Part shown: piece by piece, positions 17,510 through 26,743 of the stretch
Layout: each line of letters begins with the position of its first letter
Position numbering within the stretch: position 1 is the first letter of the stretch
DNA from: Arcanobacterium phocae
GTDB lineage: Bacteria > Actinomycetota > Actinomycetes > Actinomycetales > Actinomycetaceae
Length of the DNA stretch: 64,000 nt
Reading direction: 5' to 3'
Assembly (NCBI RefSeq): GCF_900105865.1
Contig: NZ_LT629804.1
Coordinates: 1,178,001 to 1,242,000, forward strand
Notes under the pieces: generated by a model
Databases searched by the model: none
Seen by the model: the letters and a program-made list of their open reading frames with translations, nothing else
What the model was told of the DNA's origin: nothing
Program-made: the position numbers and the translations under genes

Positions 17510-18469
17510 ATGACAATTAAGAAGTTCACGCGCATTATTCCAGCACTCGTGGCGAGTTGCGCGCTCGCACTAGCCGGGTGTTCATCCTCCGAAAAGCCAG
17601 CGACTGAAGACAAGTCAACGGCTTCATCAGCTGAAGAGTCAACATCCGATAAGCCGGTTGTTTTGACCACGTTCACTGTTATTGCGGATATGGCAAGCCA
17701 AGTTGTCGGTGACAAAATGACCGTTCTGTCTATCACTGAACCAGATGCTGAGATTCATGATTACCAGCCAACGCCTGCTGATATTAAGAAGGCAGAAGGT
17801 GCTGACGTTATTTTGAACAACGGTCTTGGTCTTGAGCGTTGGTTCGAACGGTTCGTTGCTGATGTTAAGGCACCACACTTCGATCTCTCGGAAGGTGTCG
17901 AACCAATCGCCATTGAAGAAGGCGAATACGAAGGCAAGCCAAATCCACACGCATGGATGTCTCCAGACGCTGGTCAGATTTACGTAGATAATATCGTCAA
18001 AGCTGTGTCCTCGATCGATAAAGAAAATGCGGATTTCTACAAAGCTAATGGTGAAAAGTACAAGAAAGAAATCGCTGGCGTGAAGGAAAAGATGGAATCC
18101 GAACTCAAGTCGATTCCAACCGAACATCGTGCGCTCGTGACCTGTGAAGGTGCTTTCTCTTACCTTGCTCGCGATATGAAACTGACCGAAAAGTACCTGT
18201 GGGGTGTTAACGCAGAAGGTGCACTAACCCCGCAGCGTATGAGCGATGTCGAAAACTTTGTGAAGGATTCCAAGGTTCCAGCTATTTTCTGTGAATCAAC
18301 TGTTGACAATAAGATGAAGCCAGTTGTGGAAGCAACCGGTACACCATTTGGTGGAGTTCTCTATGTTGATTCCCTTTCTGAAGCAGATGGCGACGTTCCA
18401 ACCTACCTCGATTTGCTTCGCTATGACGCTGAAACAATCACCAAGGGCCTCACTGGCAAGGTGAAGTGA
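17510..18469 (+). CDS. Manganese/zinc ABC transporter, binding lipoprotein (PsaA/MntC-like)
   Basis: 319-aa cluster A-I binding protein. The signal peptide ends in lipobox LAGC (Cys24). Probable metal ligands are His in EIHDYQP, His in NPHAWMS, Glu in TCEGAFSY and Asp in YVDSLSEADG; a Glu rather than His at the third site favours Mn(II), as in PsaA. The start at 17510 (or 17504) follows the promoter described above with no ribosome site, suggesting leaderless expression. A terminator separates it from the ATPase and permease genes, which would let the binding protein be made in excess. Confidence 0.88.
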   Translation: MTIKKFTRIIPALVASCALALAGCSSSEKPATEDKSTASSAEESTSDKPVVLTTFTVIADMASQVVGDKMTVLSITEPDAEIHDYQPTPADIKKAEGADVILNNGLGLERWFERFVADVKAPHFDLSEGVEPIAIEEGEYEGKPNPHAWMSPDAGQIYVDNIVKAVSSIDKENADFYKANGEKYKKEIAGVKEKMESELKSIPTEHRALVTCEGAFSYLARDMKLTEKYLWGVNAEGALTPQRMSDVENFVKDSKVPAIFCESTVDNKMKPVVEATGTPFGGVLYVDSLSEADGDVPTYLDLLRYDAETITKGLTGKVK

Positions 18470-18492
18470 GGCGTAGCGCTTAAGCCACATTT

Positions 18493-18545
18493 CAGTGGCC
18501 GGAACGTGAGTGCCAGATCTCGCGTTTCGGCCACTGATTTTTGTT
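18493..18545 (+). terminator. Terminator after the Mn-binding protein gene
   Basis: A 9-bp perfect stem (18493-18501/18528-18536), extendable with wobble pairs, is followed by ATTTTTGTT. Read-through would give ATPase/permease expression. Confidence 0.75.
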
Positions 18546-18673
18546 GATGATTCTAGGCAAACTCAACAAACTTCGGCATGGCAAAGTGTTCGGCTTTGCC
18601 ACAAGGAATCCTAAACCTTGAGTGCGCTAAACTTGGAAGCGTTGTCGGCAAGAAGTCGAGGAGGGAATTGGTT

Positions 18674-19444
18674 ATGAAGACAAAATTAGATCCGCAATCA
18701 TCGGTGCTCGATGTCCGTGATCTGCACGTGTCATATGGGGACGTACATGCGCTTACTGGAGTTGATTTCGCTATCGGTAGTGGAAAAATTTGCGCGATTG
18801 TAGGGATGAATGGTTCTGGAAAGTCCACGTTTTTCAAATCAATTATGGGTCTGGTGAATTATCAACAGGGCACTATCACTATCGCTCATTCCTCCTCGCT
18901 TATTGCACGTAAAGCCGGCAAAGTTGGATACGTTCCGCAAAATGAAGAGATTGATACTCGCTTTCCCCTCTCTGTCTATGATGTTGTTATGATGGGTCGC
19001 TACGGGCTTATGGGGCCGCGACGCAAGCCTCTAGACGCAGATAAGACGGCGGTCGCAAACGCCCTTGACGTTGTTGGCCTTACCGGACTGGAGAATCGCC
19101 CTATCGGTGCGTTATCGGGTGGACAGCGGAAACGTGTATTTGTTGCTCGAGCTGTGGCTCAAGGCGCCGAACTGATGCTTCTCGATGAACCATTTGCTGG
19201 TGTCGATTTCACATCTGCAGCGGTTATCACTGAATTACTTCAACGGTTAGCAGATCGCGGTACTACGTTGCTTGTCTCTACCCATGATCTGTCAACAATT
19301 CCGGACTTTGCTGACGAAGTTGCGCTTCTTAATCGGCAAATAGTGGGCCGTGGGGATCCACAAGAAACGTTGCGTACCGATAATCTTCGTCGTGCGTTCA
19401 CTGCGCCGGCGGGCTACTACACCGAGAAGGAGGCAACGAAATGA
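18674..19444 (+). CDS. Manganese/zinc ABC transporter ATPase
   Basis: 256-aa ATP-binding subunit: Walker A GMNGSGKST near residue 45, signature LSGGQRKRVFVARA near 145, Walker B LMLLDEPFAGVD near 165 and the switch His in VSTHDLS. The start at 18674 follows GAGGAGGGA; the longer frame from 18578 begins in a hairpin-rich intergenic segment. The permease start overlaps its stop (ATGA). It completes the importer with the upstream lipoprotein; a GGCAAAG/CTTTGCC hairpin at 18580-18600 precedes it. Confidence 0.92.
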   Translation: MKTKLDPQSSVLDVRDLHVSYGDVHALTGVDFAIGSGKICAIVGMNGSGKSTFFKSIMGLVNYQQGTITIAHSSSLIARKAGKVGYVPQNEEIDTRFPLSVYDVVMMGRYGLMGPRRKPLDADKTAVANALDVVGLTGLENRPIGALSGGQRKRVFVARAVAQGAELMLLDEPFAGVDFTSAAVITELLQRLADRGTTLLVSTHDLSTIPDFADEVALLNRQIVGRGDPQETLRTDNLRRAFTAPAGYYTEKEATK

Positions 19445-20319
19445 ATTGGCTATGGTTTTATAACACCTTCATCGAAATGTGGACCCACACATTCATGGTT
19501 CGTGGATTTGCGGTGACGCTCCTAGCTGCTTCTGTGTGTGCGTTACTCTCGTGTTGGCTAGTCCTAGTGGGATGGTCGTTGATGGGCGATGCACTTTCGC
19601 ACGCAGTCGTTCCCGGAATCGTCTTGGCATACATTCTGGGCGCCCCTTTTTCCATTGGAGCATTCATTGCTGCCCTCATCTGCGTGGCATTAATTGCGGT
19701 AATTCGCAACGGCTCAGGTCTAAAAGAAGATACGGTGATGGGCGTTGTATTTACGACGATGCTTGCCCTCGGCCTTGTTCTCATTTCCGTATTCCCCAGC
19801 CACATTAACCTCCAGCACGTCATTTTTGGCGATTTGCTTGGAATAACACACGCTGACTTGCTCCAAGTGGTTGTGCTTGCACCGCTGGCAGCAGCGATCG
19901 TGATTATCAAGCGCAAAGATCTAACGCTATTCGCATTCGACCCAGTGCACGCAAGTGCTATCGGACTATCAACCAAACGGCTCTCCGCCTTGTTGTTGAC
20001 GTGTCTTGCCATGACAGTTGTGGTGGCTATGCAGGCAGTAGGCGCTATTTTGATTGTGGCTTTGTTGATTATCCCCGGAGCAATTGCCTTCCTTATGACT
20101 GAGTCTTTCAATCGAATGTTATGGATCGCGCCATTAATGTCTGCATTGAGTGTGACAGTAGGGATTTACGCCTCATACTGGTACAACATGGCTTCAGGAG
20201 CAACAGTTGTGCTGGTTCATGGAATTGTTTTTGCTATTGTTTATATTTTCTCATCGCGCGGTTTAGATATTACGCGGCGTGTGGGCAATCTTAGGGCTTC
20301 CCGTTCCATTCAGAAATAA
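19441..20319 (+). CDS. Manganese/zinc ABC transporter permease (ABC-3 family)
   Basis: 292-aa membrane protein with about eight hydrophobic segments, matching the ZnuB/PsaC family: an early GWSLMGDALSHAVVPG motif (about residues 44-60) and HASAIGLS plus the AVGAILIVALLIIPGA segment later. Translationally coupled to the ATPase. Only one permease gene is present, so a homodimer is expected. Its last 29 nt overlap the convergent HD-domain gene. Regulation is presumably shared with the DtxR-box promoter upstream of the binding protein. Confidence 0.9.
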   Translation: MNWLWFYNTFIEMWTHTFMVRGFAVTLLAASVCALLSCWLVLVGWSLMGDALSHAVVPGIVLAYILGAPFSIGAFIAALICVALIAVIRNGSGLKEDTVMGVVFTTMLALGLVLISVFPSHINLQHVIFGDLLGITHADLLQVVVLAPLAAAIVIIKRKDLTLFAFDPVHASAIGLSTKRLSALLLTCLAMTVVVAMQAVGAILIVALLIIPGAIAFLMTESFNRMLWIAPLMSALSVTVGIYASYWYNMASGATVVLVHGIVFAIVYIFSSRGLDITRRVGNLRASRSIQK

Positions 20320-20941
20320 AATCGACGACGAACGAGCGCATGCGTTCGTTTCGTAGCTCACCGATGCGTTGAGCCACTGGAGTGTTAAGAGAGTCAGTGA
20401 GCCGGAAGAGCTTTTCGTAAAAGTGATTGATAACAGTGTTGTGCACACGATACTGAGTCTCGTCATTGAGATCTCGCGGTGGACGCGCTGGATCGTAGAG
20501 CGGATCGCCGAATTTTCCGCCATAATAGAACGCGCGGGCGATTCCTATTGCACCGATAGCATCGAGACGATCTGCGTCTTGGACAATCTGGCCATTGATA
20601 TTTAATGGTTGGTGAGCAGTCAGATTTTTAGCGAATGACATGTGGTCGATAATCTCGAAGATCTCGGCTATTTGGCTATCGCTCAGCTGTTGACTATGTA
20701 GAAAATCGGTGAGGTCCTGACGTGCACGCGCCGGATCAGAAACGACTTTCGGATCGATCATGTCATGAACGTATGCACTCATCAGAATAACATCGGTATC
20801 AACCGGCTCGTCGGTATCAGCGATAATGCGCTGGCACAGGCTGACAACACGGTCAATGTGATCCATGCCGTGACCGGAGCTGTCTTGTTGATAGACGCGA
20901 GCAACACTGGAACGAACAGTGTCCCAGTTAATGTTAGACAT
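20291..20941 (-). CDS. HD-domain phosphohydrolase, YedJ-like
   Basis: 216-aa predicted metal-dependent phosphohydrolase. Motifs in order: GHGMDHIDRV (about 23-32), MSAYVHDMID with the HD pair (about 54-63), DHMSF, and DADRLDAIGAIGIARAF (about 122-138). These are the features of the YedJ/YpgQ family that acts on nucleotides; the substrate here is unknown. AAGGA is 5 nt before the ATG. It overlaps the convergent permease 3' end by 29 nt and lies 24 nt downstream of the ECF T gene, possibly on the same transcript. Confidence 0.83.
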   Translation of the reverse strand: MSNINWDTVRSSVARVYQQDSSGHGMDHIDRVVSLCQRIIADTDEPVDTDVILMSAYVHDMIDPKVVSDPARARQDLTDFLHSQQLSDSQIAEIFEIIDHMSFAKNLTAHQPLNINGQIVQDADRLDAIGAIGIARAFYYGGKFGDPLYDPARPPRDLNDETQYRVHNTVINHFYEKLFRLTDSLNTPVAQRIGELRNERMRSFVVDFISEWNGKP

Positions 20942-20965
20942 AATCTTCCTTAATCGTGTAGTAAA

Positions 20966-21796
20966 TCAAACGAACGGGTTCCAGAATCTGCCGCCGTTAA
21001 CCCGGTTCAGCCATATCGTGAGTAGCACAAGTGCAACGCTTCCTATAACGATGAGCCAGTCTTCTGATTTCATCTGCCGGCGTGCCCACCATGTTCGCCC
21101 TTTTCTGCTGCCAAACCCGCGCAGTTCCATTGCTGCTGAGGTGGTTTCGATTCGGTCGAGCGACCCAAAGAGCAGCGGCATAAGAACTGCAAGCAGGTTC
21201 TTTGCGCGTACCCGCATCGGAGCCTTGTGTGAGACATCTAAACCGCGGGCCTGCTGGGCGGTAGATATTGTTTCATAGTCACGTTGTACATCTGGAATAT
21301 AGCGCAAGGCGAGTGAAATAGAATAAGCGAACCGGTAAGGAATACCGAGTGCGTTGAGTGAAGCGGCACATTCTGGCGGTGGAGTAGTGGTGATGAACAA
21401 GAGAACGCCGGGCAACACTGCAAAGTACTTCAAGGTCACAAGGCTTTGATAATAGAGTTGCTCCCAGGTCAAAACCCATCGCCCAGAACCCGTCAGAATA
21501 ATATGTTCAGTGCCAAACAGCGATACGCCATATCGAGGCGCGAACACAAAAATCAGGAGATTATTGAGCACCATAAAAGTGCCAATAATAATGAGGACAA
21601 CTTTCAGATCACGTAACCGGATCCGCGATACTGTCCACAGCACGATGGACATGAGTGATAGCCCGATGAGGAGCCGGGCATCAAAGGTCAACATAGCTGA
21701 AACCACCAGCGCAATAACGAGCACAAGTTTTGCGGTCCCGGTGAGTCGGTGTAGCCAGCTAGGGCGGTCAATGTATCCGAGAACTGCTTTAGCCAC
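20966..21796 (-). CDS. ECF transporter transmembrane coupling protein (EcfT)
   Basis: 276-aa EcfT/CbiQ-type membrane protein with about five hydrophobic segments and two Ala-Arg-Gly/Leu-Arg-Gly coupling motifs (QQARGLD and ELRGFG) that contact the two ATPases. The start was placed at GTG 21796 because a perfect AGGAGG (21805-21810) lies 8 nt before it; the longer ATG at 21826 would overlap the ATPase gene by 38 nt. It belongs to the SAM hydrolase-S-A/A'-T operon. Confidence 0.86.
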   Translation of the reverse strand: MAKAVLGYIDRPSWLHRLTGTAKLVLVIALVVSAMLTFDARLLIGLSLMSIVLWTVSRIRLRDLKVVLIIIGTFMVLNNLLIFVFAPRYGVSLFGTEHIILTGSGRWVLTWEQLYYQSLVTLKYFAVLPGVLLFITTTPPPECAASLNALGIPYRFAYSISLALRYIPDVQRDYETISTAQQARGLDVSHKAPMRVRAKNLLAVLMPLLFGSLDRIETTSAAMELRGFGSRKGRTWWARRQMKSEDWLIVIGSVALVLLTIWLNRVNGGRFWNPFV

Positions 21797-23570
21797 GCGC
21801 TGTGCCTCCTGTTTCTGCCGTGTCATGGGGATGCGGCATACGCCGGCGAGCTATCCGGTCAACGTTGACAAATGCTTGTGCCAGCGCGCTAGCATCGTCA
21901 TATCCAACTAGCTGTGATAGCCCGTAAAGACCGGTGGTAACAATATCTGCTTTCCTAGCGATATCAGAATCAGTGAGGACATGAGCAGGTGCGTCGTCGG
22001 CGATGATTTTACCGTCAGCCATTGCAACAACGCGTGAGGTGTATTCCAACGCTACGTGCATATCGTGGGTAATAAGAATAACAGTTGTACCACGGGTATT
22101 GAGGTCACTCAAGAAGTCCATGAATTCGGTGTAGTGGGCGAAGTCTTGTCCAGCAGTAGGTTCGTCAAGTATTAGGACGTCGGGCTTTATCACTAAAATG
22201 GCAGCAATGGTGACACGCTTCTTTTGACCATGGCTTAGAGCCGAAATAGGCCAGTTGCGGTATGGCCACAACCCACAAATCTTTAAGACGTCGTTGCGGC
22301 GTTGTTCGCATTCGCTGTCAATTATTCCGGCAGCGCGTAAGCCAAGTTCCACTTCTTCAATAATCGTTGGCCGGGACAGCATATGGCCAGGTTCTTGCAG
22401 GACGAAGCCAACATGCCGGCCACGTTCTGCGATCGTCCAGCTGGTGCTATCTGCACCGGCTATCATAACTCGCCCCGAATCAACTGGTAAGAATCCGCAG
22501 ATGGCTTTGGCTAGAGTGGATTTTCCAGCTCCGTTAGAGCCAACAATTGCCATCATCGATCCGCGCTGGATCTGAGTTGAGATATGCGACAGCACCTGGT
22601 TAGGGGAGTCATCTCCCGGGTAGGACACCGATACGTCTGTTACCGCGAGTGCCGGTGTTTCGTCCCAGACCGGCTGAGGCGCGGCAGTTGAGTTGCGGGT
22701 GGCCCATTCTCGGATGGCGTGGACGTCGTCGTCGCTCAGCTTAAGTGTCCCTAACGACGCCGGATGCATGTCTGGACGGACCTGCACCCCAGCATATTTC
22801 AATGCCGAAATATGTAAAGGCGGCCGTATCCCGTGTTCTTCTAACAACGACGTAGAAAGAAGCTCATCTGGAGTAGCGATGGTGACGATTCGGCCTCCAT
22901 CCATTAAAACAATCCGATCAACTGGCCGATGCAGAACATCTTCGAGGCGATGTTCCACAATCACAATCGTCTTGCCATGCATCGTGTTGAGATCGTTGAT
23001 TAAATCGATACTGGAGCGGCCCGAAGCCGGGTCAAGCATGGCTAATGGTTCATCGAACAACAGAATATCGACGTCGTCAACTAGAACGCCAGCCATCGCC
23101 ACACGCTGTTTTTGGCCACCAGACAATTCGTGCGGTGCATGGTCGAGGAAATCTTCCATCCCCACAATCCGAGCGGTTTCTAGGACGCGATCGGGCATCT
23201 GATGGGTCGGAATTTCTTGGTTTTCAAGGGAGAAGGCGATATCGTCGGCAACCGTCAAGCCAACGAACTGACCGGTGGTATCTTGTAAAACAGTACCGAC
23301 TCGTTGCGAAATTTTTACCAGCGGTACCGTGCGCGGGTCTAGCCCAGCAACGGAAATATCGCCAGTGACGGTGCCGGAAAAATAATGCGGGATGAGCCCG
23401 TTCATCAACCGTAAAAGAGTAGACTTTCCTGACCCAGATGCTCCCACGATCGCGATCTTTTCGCCTGGGAAAAGATCGAGCGATATATCAGCTAACGTGG
23501 GCTCTTTTTGTGCGCGGTATTGAAACGATACATTGCGCAACGAAATAAGCGGCTGGATCAGGAAAGTCAT
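21789..23570 (-). CDS. ECF transporter ATPase, fused A and A' domains
   Basis: 593-aa protein with two complete ABC domains in tandem. Domain 1: Walker A GASGSGKST at residues 43-51, signature LSGGQKQRV, Walker B ILLFDEPLAMLDP. Domain 2: GSNGAGKST near 345, a variant LSHGQKKRV signature and VLILDEPTAGQD. Fusion of both ECF ATPases in one chain occurs in YkoD-like and some actinobacterial modules. It follows the S component by 13 nt and overlaps EcfT by 8 nt, so this is a dedicated (group I) ECF transporter. Confidence 0.92.
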   Translation of the reverse strand: MTFLIQPLISLRNVSFQYRAQKEPTLADISLDLFPGEKIAIVGASGSGKSTLLRLMNGLIPHYFSGTVTGDISVAGLDPRTVPLVKISQRVGTVLQDTTGQFVGLTVADDIAFSLENQEIPTHQMPDRVLETARIVGMEDFLDHAPHELSGGQKQRVAMAGVLVDDVDILLFDEPLAMLDPASGRSSIDLINDLNTMHGKTIVIVEHRLEDVLHRPVDRIVLMDGGRIVTIATPDELLSTSLLEEHGIRPPLHISALKYAGVQVRPDMHPASLGTLKLSDDDVHAIREWATRNSTAAPQPVWDETPALAVTDVSVSYPGDDSPNQVLSHISTQIQRGSMMAIVGSNGAGKSTLAKAICGFLPVDSGRVMIAGADSTSWTIAERGRHVGFVLQEPGHMLSRPTIIEEVELGLRAAGIIDSECEQRRNDVLKICGLWPYRNWPISALSHGQKKRVTIAAILVIKPDVLILDEPTAGQDFAHYTEFMDFLSDLNTRGTTVILITHDMHVALEYTSRVVAMADGKIIADDAPAHVLTDSDIARKADIVTTGLYGLSQLVGYDDASALAQAFVNVDRIARRRMPHPHDTAETGGTARG

Positions 23571-23583
23571 TATCCGTCTTTTC

Positions 23584-24138
23584 TTATGCTTCGGTGCTCA
23601 AAGAACCAGTCTGAGTGCGGGTCTTTGAATAAGCGATCAAGATGAGCGTACCGATAACACAGGTGGTAATCGAGTTGGAGACAAACGCAGTTGCACCCTG
23701 CAAGAACACCTTGTTAGCTGGCTCAGCATAAATGAGAATATCGCCTAGTGGAGCAACCAATGCCCAGGCTAGTACATTGGCAATAACTGCGCCGATATTG
23801 AAGCGAACAATTGTTTTGGTAGGGAATAAGCCTTCGTAGACGGTGTTGCCGAGCATGATAGCTCCGATAATTAGTCCGACGACGGCGGAGGAAATTTCCC
23901 ACGATGCCCAGATGCCATAGCCGGTAGCGTCGATCAGCACATGGCCGATGCCGCCGATGAGTGCGCCGGCGACCGGGCCAAACAAGACCGCGAAAACAGC
24001 GAGAACTGCGTACTGCAACGCGATAGCAACGTTAGGAATAGGGGTTGGGATCGCCGCGAAGCGGCCCAGAACGAAGAACAGAGCTGCACCGATACCGATA
24101 GCAACAACCTGCACCACAGGTGACATTTTCTTAGACAT
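23584..24138 (-). CDS. ECF transporter S component, UPF0397 family
   Basis: 184-aa membrane protein with about five or six hydrophobic segments. Near the N-terminus AIGIGAALFFVLGRFAAIPTP, split by family convention into two conserved blocks, and later LFGPVAGALIGGIGHVLIDA identify the UPF0397 (DUF1393) family, the substrate-binding part of an ECF importer. The ligand is not established. The start at 24138 follows AAAGGA; the frame continues into the upstream gene. Placement next to a SAM hydrolase suggests a nucleoside, SAM-related or methionine-related ligand, which is inference. Confidence 0.85.
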   Translation of the reverse strand: MSKKMSPVVQVVAIGIGAALFFVLGRFAAIPTPIPNVAIALQYAVLAVFAVLFGPVAGALIGGIGHVLIDATGYGIWASWEISSAVVGLIIGAIMLGNTVYEGLFPTKTIVRFNIGAVIANVLAWALVAPLGDILIYAEPANKVFLQGATAFVSNSITTCVIGTLILIAYSKTRTQTGSLSTEA

Positions 24139-24157
24139 ACTTATCCTTTCGTGTCCC

Positions 24158-25000
24158 TTATATATCATAAGGGGCTAGTGATACCTGCCAGGATGTACCG
24201 GTACCGATATTGAATGCGTGAGCATAGGACCCACGGTTGATGGCAATGGCCATTCGATCGAGCGAGTTGACGTAGAGGAGAGAGTCGCCAACTTCTACCG
24301 AGGCGAACGATGGCACGTACACCATGTGGTTGGAGTGAACCTGACGACCTTGGTTAAAGACGCGCAACTTAAAACGTTGGTTGAAACCGTCTGCCATTTC
24401 TAGGAATAATGTGCGTGGAATGGATGTCCACAGTGAGCCGTAACGGACATCATGAGCTTCGATGATTCCGCGGATCTCGCCGTCGGCAAACACGGGCTCT
24501 TCGTAATCCAGGGCGACGAGAGCATCGAGGGGAACCCGTGGTCCGACGTCGTCAAACGAAATAATCCCGGCTGCTAAACGCGCGCCGGTAAAAGCATAAA
24601 TATCGCGACCATGGAACGTATAAGAGGCCTCGGAACCGGCGCGGCGGTTTACTGTCTCGTCAATCGTACGAATCTCAGTGATCCCGAAAATTGCGTTGAC
24701 GTGGGTAAGGGTTCCGTTGTTCGGTGTCACAATATAGTGGCCGGTTTTGGTTTTGGCGACGACGGAGAGTCGGTCCGAACCGACGCCCGGATCAACCACA
24801 GAAACGAACACGGTGTCCGCCGGCCAGTAGTCGATAGTTTGGGCTAAGCGATATGAGCCTTCCCAAATATCGTATGGTGGAATATTGTGGGTGAGGTTAT
24901 AGATGTGAAGGTTTGGGCTGGTAGCGACGGCCACGCCATACATGGCACTGACTGCGCCGTCGTCAAGACCGAAATCTGACTGCAAAACAAGGTTGTCCAT
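24158..25000 (-). CDS. SAM hydroxide adenosyltransferase (DUF62 family)
   Basis: 280-aa relative of SAM chlorinase/fluorinase that hydrolyses S-adenosylmethionine to adenosine and methionine. Family landmarks: QSDFGLDDG with Asp9, VDPGVGS, TPNNGTL, and FHGRDIYA in the middle. First gene of the ECF operon, 19 nt before the S component; the pairing recurs in many bacteria according to general knowledge of the family. No ribosome site is seen; GATAAT (25008-25013, minus strand) ends 7 nt before the ATG, suggesting leaderless expression. Confidence 0.88.
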   Translation of the reverse strand: MDNLVLQSDFGLDDGAVSAMYGVAVATSPNLHIYNLTHNIPPYDIWEGSYRLAQTIDYWPADTVFVSVVDPGVGSDRLSVVAKTKTGHYIVTPNNGTLTHVNAIFGITEIRTIDETVNRRAGSEASYTFHGRDIYAFTGARLAAGIISFDDVGPRVPLDALVALDYEEPVFADGEIRGIIEAHDVRYGSLWTSIPRTLFLEMADGFNQRFKLRVFNQGRQVHSNHMVYVPSFASVEVGDSLLYVNSLDRMAIAINRGSYAHAFNIGTGTSWQVSLAPYDI

Positions 25001-25007
25001 ACAAACA

Positions 25008-25013
25008 ATTATC
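25008..25013 (-). promoter_or_regulatory. -10 hexamer of the SAM hydrolase-ECF operon
   Basis: GATAAT on the minus strand, 7 nt before ATG 25000. It is a 5/6 match to TATAAT. Confidence 0.5.
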
Positions 25014-25091
25014 GCTGTAAACCACTGAAACTGCAGGCGGTCTTAGCATACGAAATATGGCGTCTCACTCATCGCTAAGCTCAGAGCGCGA

Positions 25092-25149
25092 CAACTATTC
25101 GTAACCAGCCTGCGCTCGCGTATAGTATGTGTTGAATAGTTGCGGTTAC
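25092..25149 (+). promoter_or_regulatory. pdxS promoter region with inverted repeat
   Basis: CAACTATTC (25092-25100) and GAATAGTTG (25134-25142) form a perfect 9-bp inverted repeat around a TATAGT -10-like hexamer (25121-25126). GTAACC/GGTTAC copies adjoin each arm. A regulatory role is possible but no PdxR-type gene is in the window. Confidence 0.35.
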
Positions 25150-25183
25150 AGGCCGTCCTAGCACAAATGTTGAAGGTAACACA

Positions 25184-26062
25184 ATGACTGAGAACTCTCG
25201 CTTTGAATTGAATAAACAGCTCGCACAGATGCTTAAAGGTGGCGTTATTATGGACGTTACGAATGCTGAGCAGGCCCGGATTGCGGAAGAAGCAGGCGCT
25301 AGTGCGGTGATGGCTCTCGAACGCATCCCAGCAGATATTCGTGCAGCTGGTGGTGTTTCTCGAATGAGTGATCCGCGGTTGATTAAAGAAATTCAGAATG
25401 CGGTCTCGATTCCAGTCATGGCAAAGGTCCGTATTGGACATTTCGTTGAGGCCCAGATTTTGCAGGCGCTGGAGATCGATTATATCGATGAGTCTGAAGT
25501 TCTTTCGCCGGCAGATAACGTCTTCCACATTAACAAGACTGATTTTGATGTGCCGTTCGTGTGTGGTGCGAAGGATTTGGGTGAAGCGCTACGCCGTATT
25601 GCTGAGGGCGCGTCGATGATTCGTACCAAGGGTGAGCCAGGAACTGGTGATGTGGTACAGGCGGTTACCCATATGCGCCTGATTCAGTCCCAGATGCGTA
25701 AGGTCCAGAGCTTGCGCGCCGATGAACTGTTTGAAGAGGCTAAGCAACTGGCAGTCCCGGTAGAGCTTTTGCGTTACGTGCATGAGAATGGCAAGTTGCC
25801 GGTCGTGAATTTTGCTGCTGGCGGTGTAGCGACGCCGGCTGATGCGGCATTGATGATGCAGCTCGGCGCTGAAGGCGTGTTCGTCGGTTCGGGTATCTTC
25901 AAGTCGGGCGATCCGGCTAAGCGCGCGCAGGCGATTGTTAAGTCAGTGACCAATTTCGAAGATGCCAAGCTGATTGCTGAACTTTCCGAAGATCTCGGTG
26001 AGGCCATGGTTGGCATCAACGAGTCGGAAATCGATCTGCTCATGGCTGAGCGCGGCAAGTGA
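25184..26062 (+). CDS. pdxS: Pyridoxal 5'-phosphate synthase, PdxS subunit
   Basis: 292-aa (beta/alpha)8 barrel that condenses ribose-5-phosphate, glyceraldehyde-3-phosphate and ammonia into PLP in the DXP-independent route. Catalytic Lys81 (VMAKVRIGH), Lys149 ([10 protein letters not shown]) and Asp24 fall at the same positions as in well-studied PdxS proteins. GAAGG lies 7 nt before the ATG. pdxT follows 22 nt later. Very high conservation; no anomalies. Confidence 0.97.
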   Translation: MTENSRFELNKQLAQMLKGGVIMDVTNAEQARIAEEAGASAVMALERIPADIRAAGGVSRMSDPRLIKEIQNAVSIPVMAKVRIGHFVEAQILQALEIDYIDESEVLSPADNVFHINKTDFDVPFVCGAKDLGEALRRIAEGASMIRTKGEPGTGDVVQAVTHMRLIQSQMRKVQSLRADELFEEAKQLAVPVELLRYVHENGKLPVVNFAAGGVATPADAALMMQLGAEGVFVGSGIFKSGDPAKRAQAIVKSVTNFEDAKLIAELSEDLGEAMVGINESEIDLLMAERGK

Positions 26063-26084
26063 CATTGAAGGAATCCAGAAAATA

Positions 26085-26729
26085 ATGGCAAAAACTGTTG
26101 GTGTACTAGCTGTCCAAGGTGCATTTATTGAGCATCGCCGGCGTTTAGAGCAGCTTGGAATAACGGCTGTGGAATTGCGCAATGGGGAGGACGCTCGCCG
26201 CGATCTTGACGGTCTTGTATTGCCAGGTGGCGAGAGCACAGTACAAAGTAAACTTTTGCGCGAGCTTGATATGTTCGATCCGCTTATGCAGAAGTTGGCC
26301 GATGGTTTGCCAGTGTTTGGTACCTGTGCTGGGCTAATTCTTTTAGCCCAGCAGGTTGCCAATGGTCCAGTTGCTGGGGCAGAGCATGCGGCACCGACGT
26401 CGTCCCACGTTGCGGTAGCTGGGTTTTCTACTATGCCAGTAACCGTTGTTCGCAATGCGTATGGACGCCAGCTCGGCAGTTTCCATATCGCTGACGGGCA
26501 GTTCTTCGAGGGAGAACCTAGTGTTGCCGGCGAGGATCCGGCCCAGATCCCGATGACGTTCATTCGAGCCCCACATATTGCTGAGCTGGGTGACGGTGTT
26601 GACGTACTGGCGGCATTGCCAGATGGTGCTCCGGTGGCAGTTACCTATCGCAACCAAATTGGTGCGACCTTCCATCCGGAGCTCGACGACGATATGAGTA
26701 TCTACAATACGTTTGCGCGGATGCTCTAA
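26085..26729 (+). CDS. pdxT: Pyridoxal 5'-phosphate synthase, PdxT glutaminase subunit
   Basis: 214-aa class I amidotransferase that releases ammonia from glutamine for PdxS. GGES at 48-51, nucleophile Cys81 in GTCAG, and the His/Glu of FHPE near the C-terminus complete the triad. The start at 26085 was chosen because the longer frame begins inside pdxS; AAGGAA is about 12 nt upstream. It forms the PLP synthase complex with PdxS. Its 3' end is 14 nt from the convergent RelE gene. Confidence 0.95.
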   Translation: MAKTVGVLAVQGAFIEHRRRLEQLGITAVELRNGEDARRDLDGLVLPGGESTVQSKLLRELDMFDPLMQKLADGLPVFGTCAGLILLAQQVANGPVAGAEHAAPTSSHVAVAGFSTMPVTVVRNAYGRQLGSFHIADGQFFEGEPSVAGEDPAQIPMTFIRAPHIAELGDGVDVLAALPDGAPVAVTYRNQIGATFHPELDDDMSIYNTFARML

Positions 26730-26743
26730 GGAGCTATTGCATT

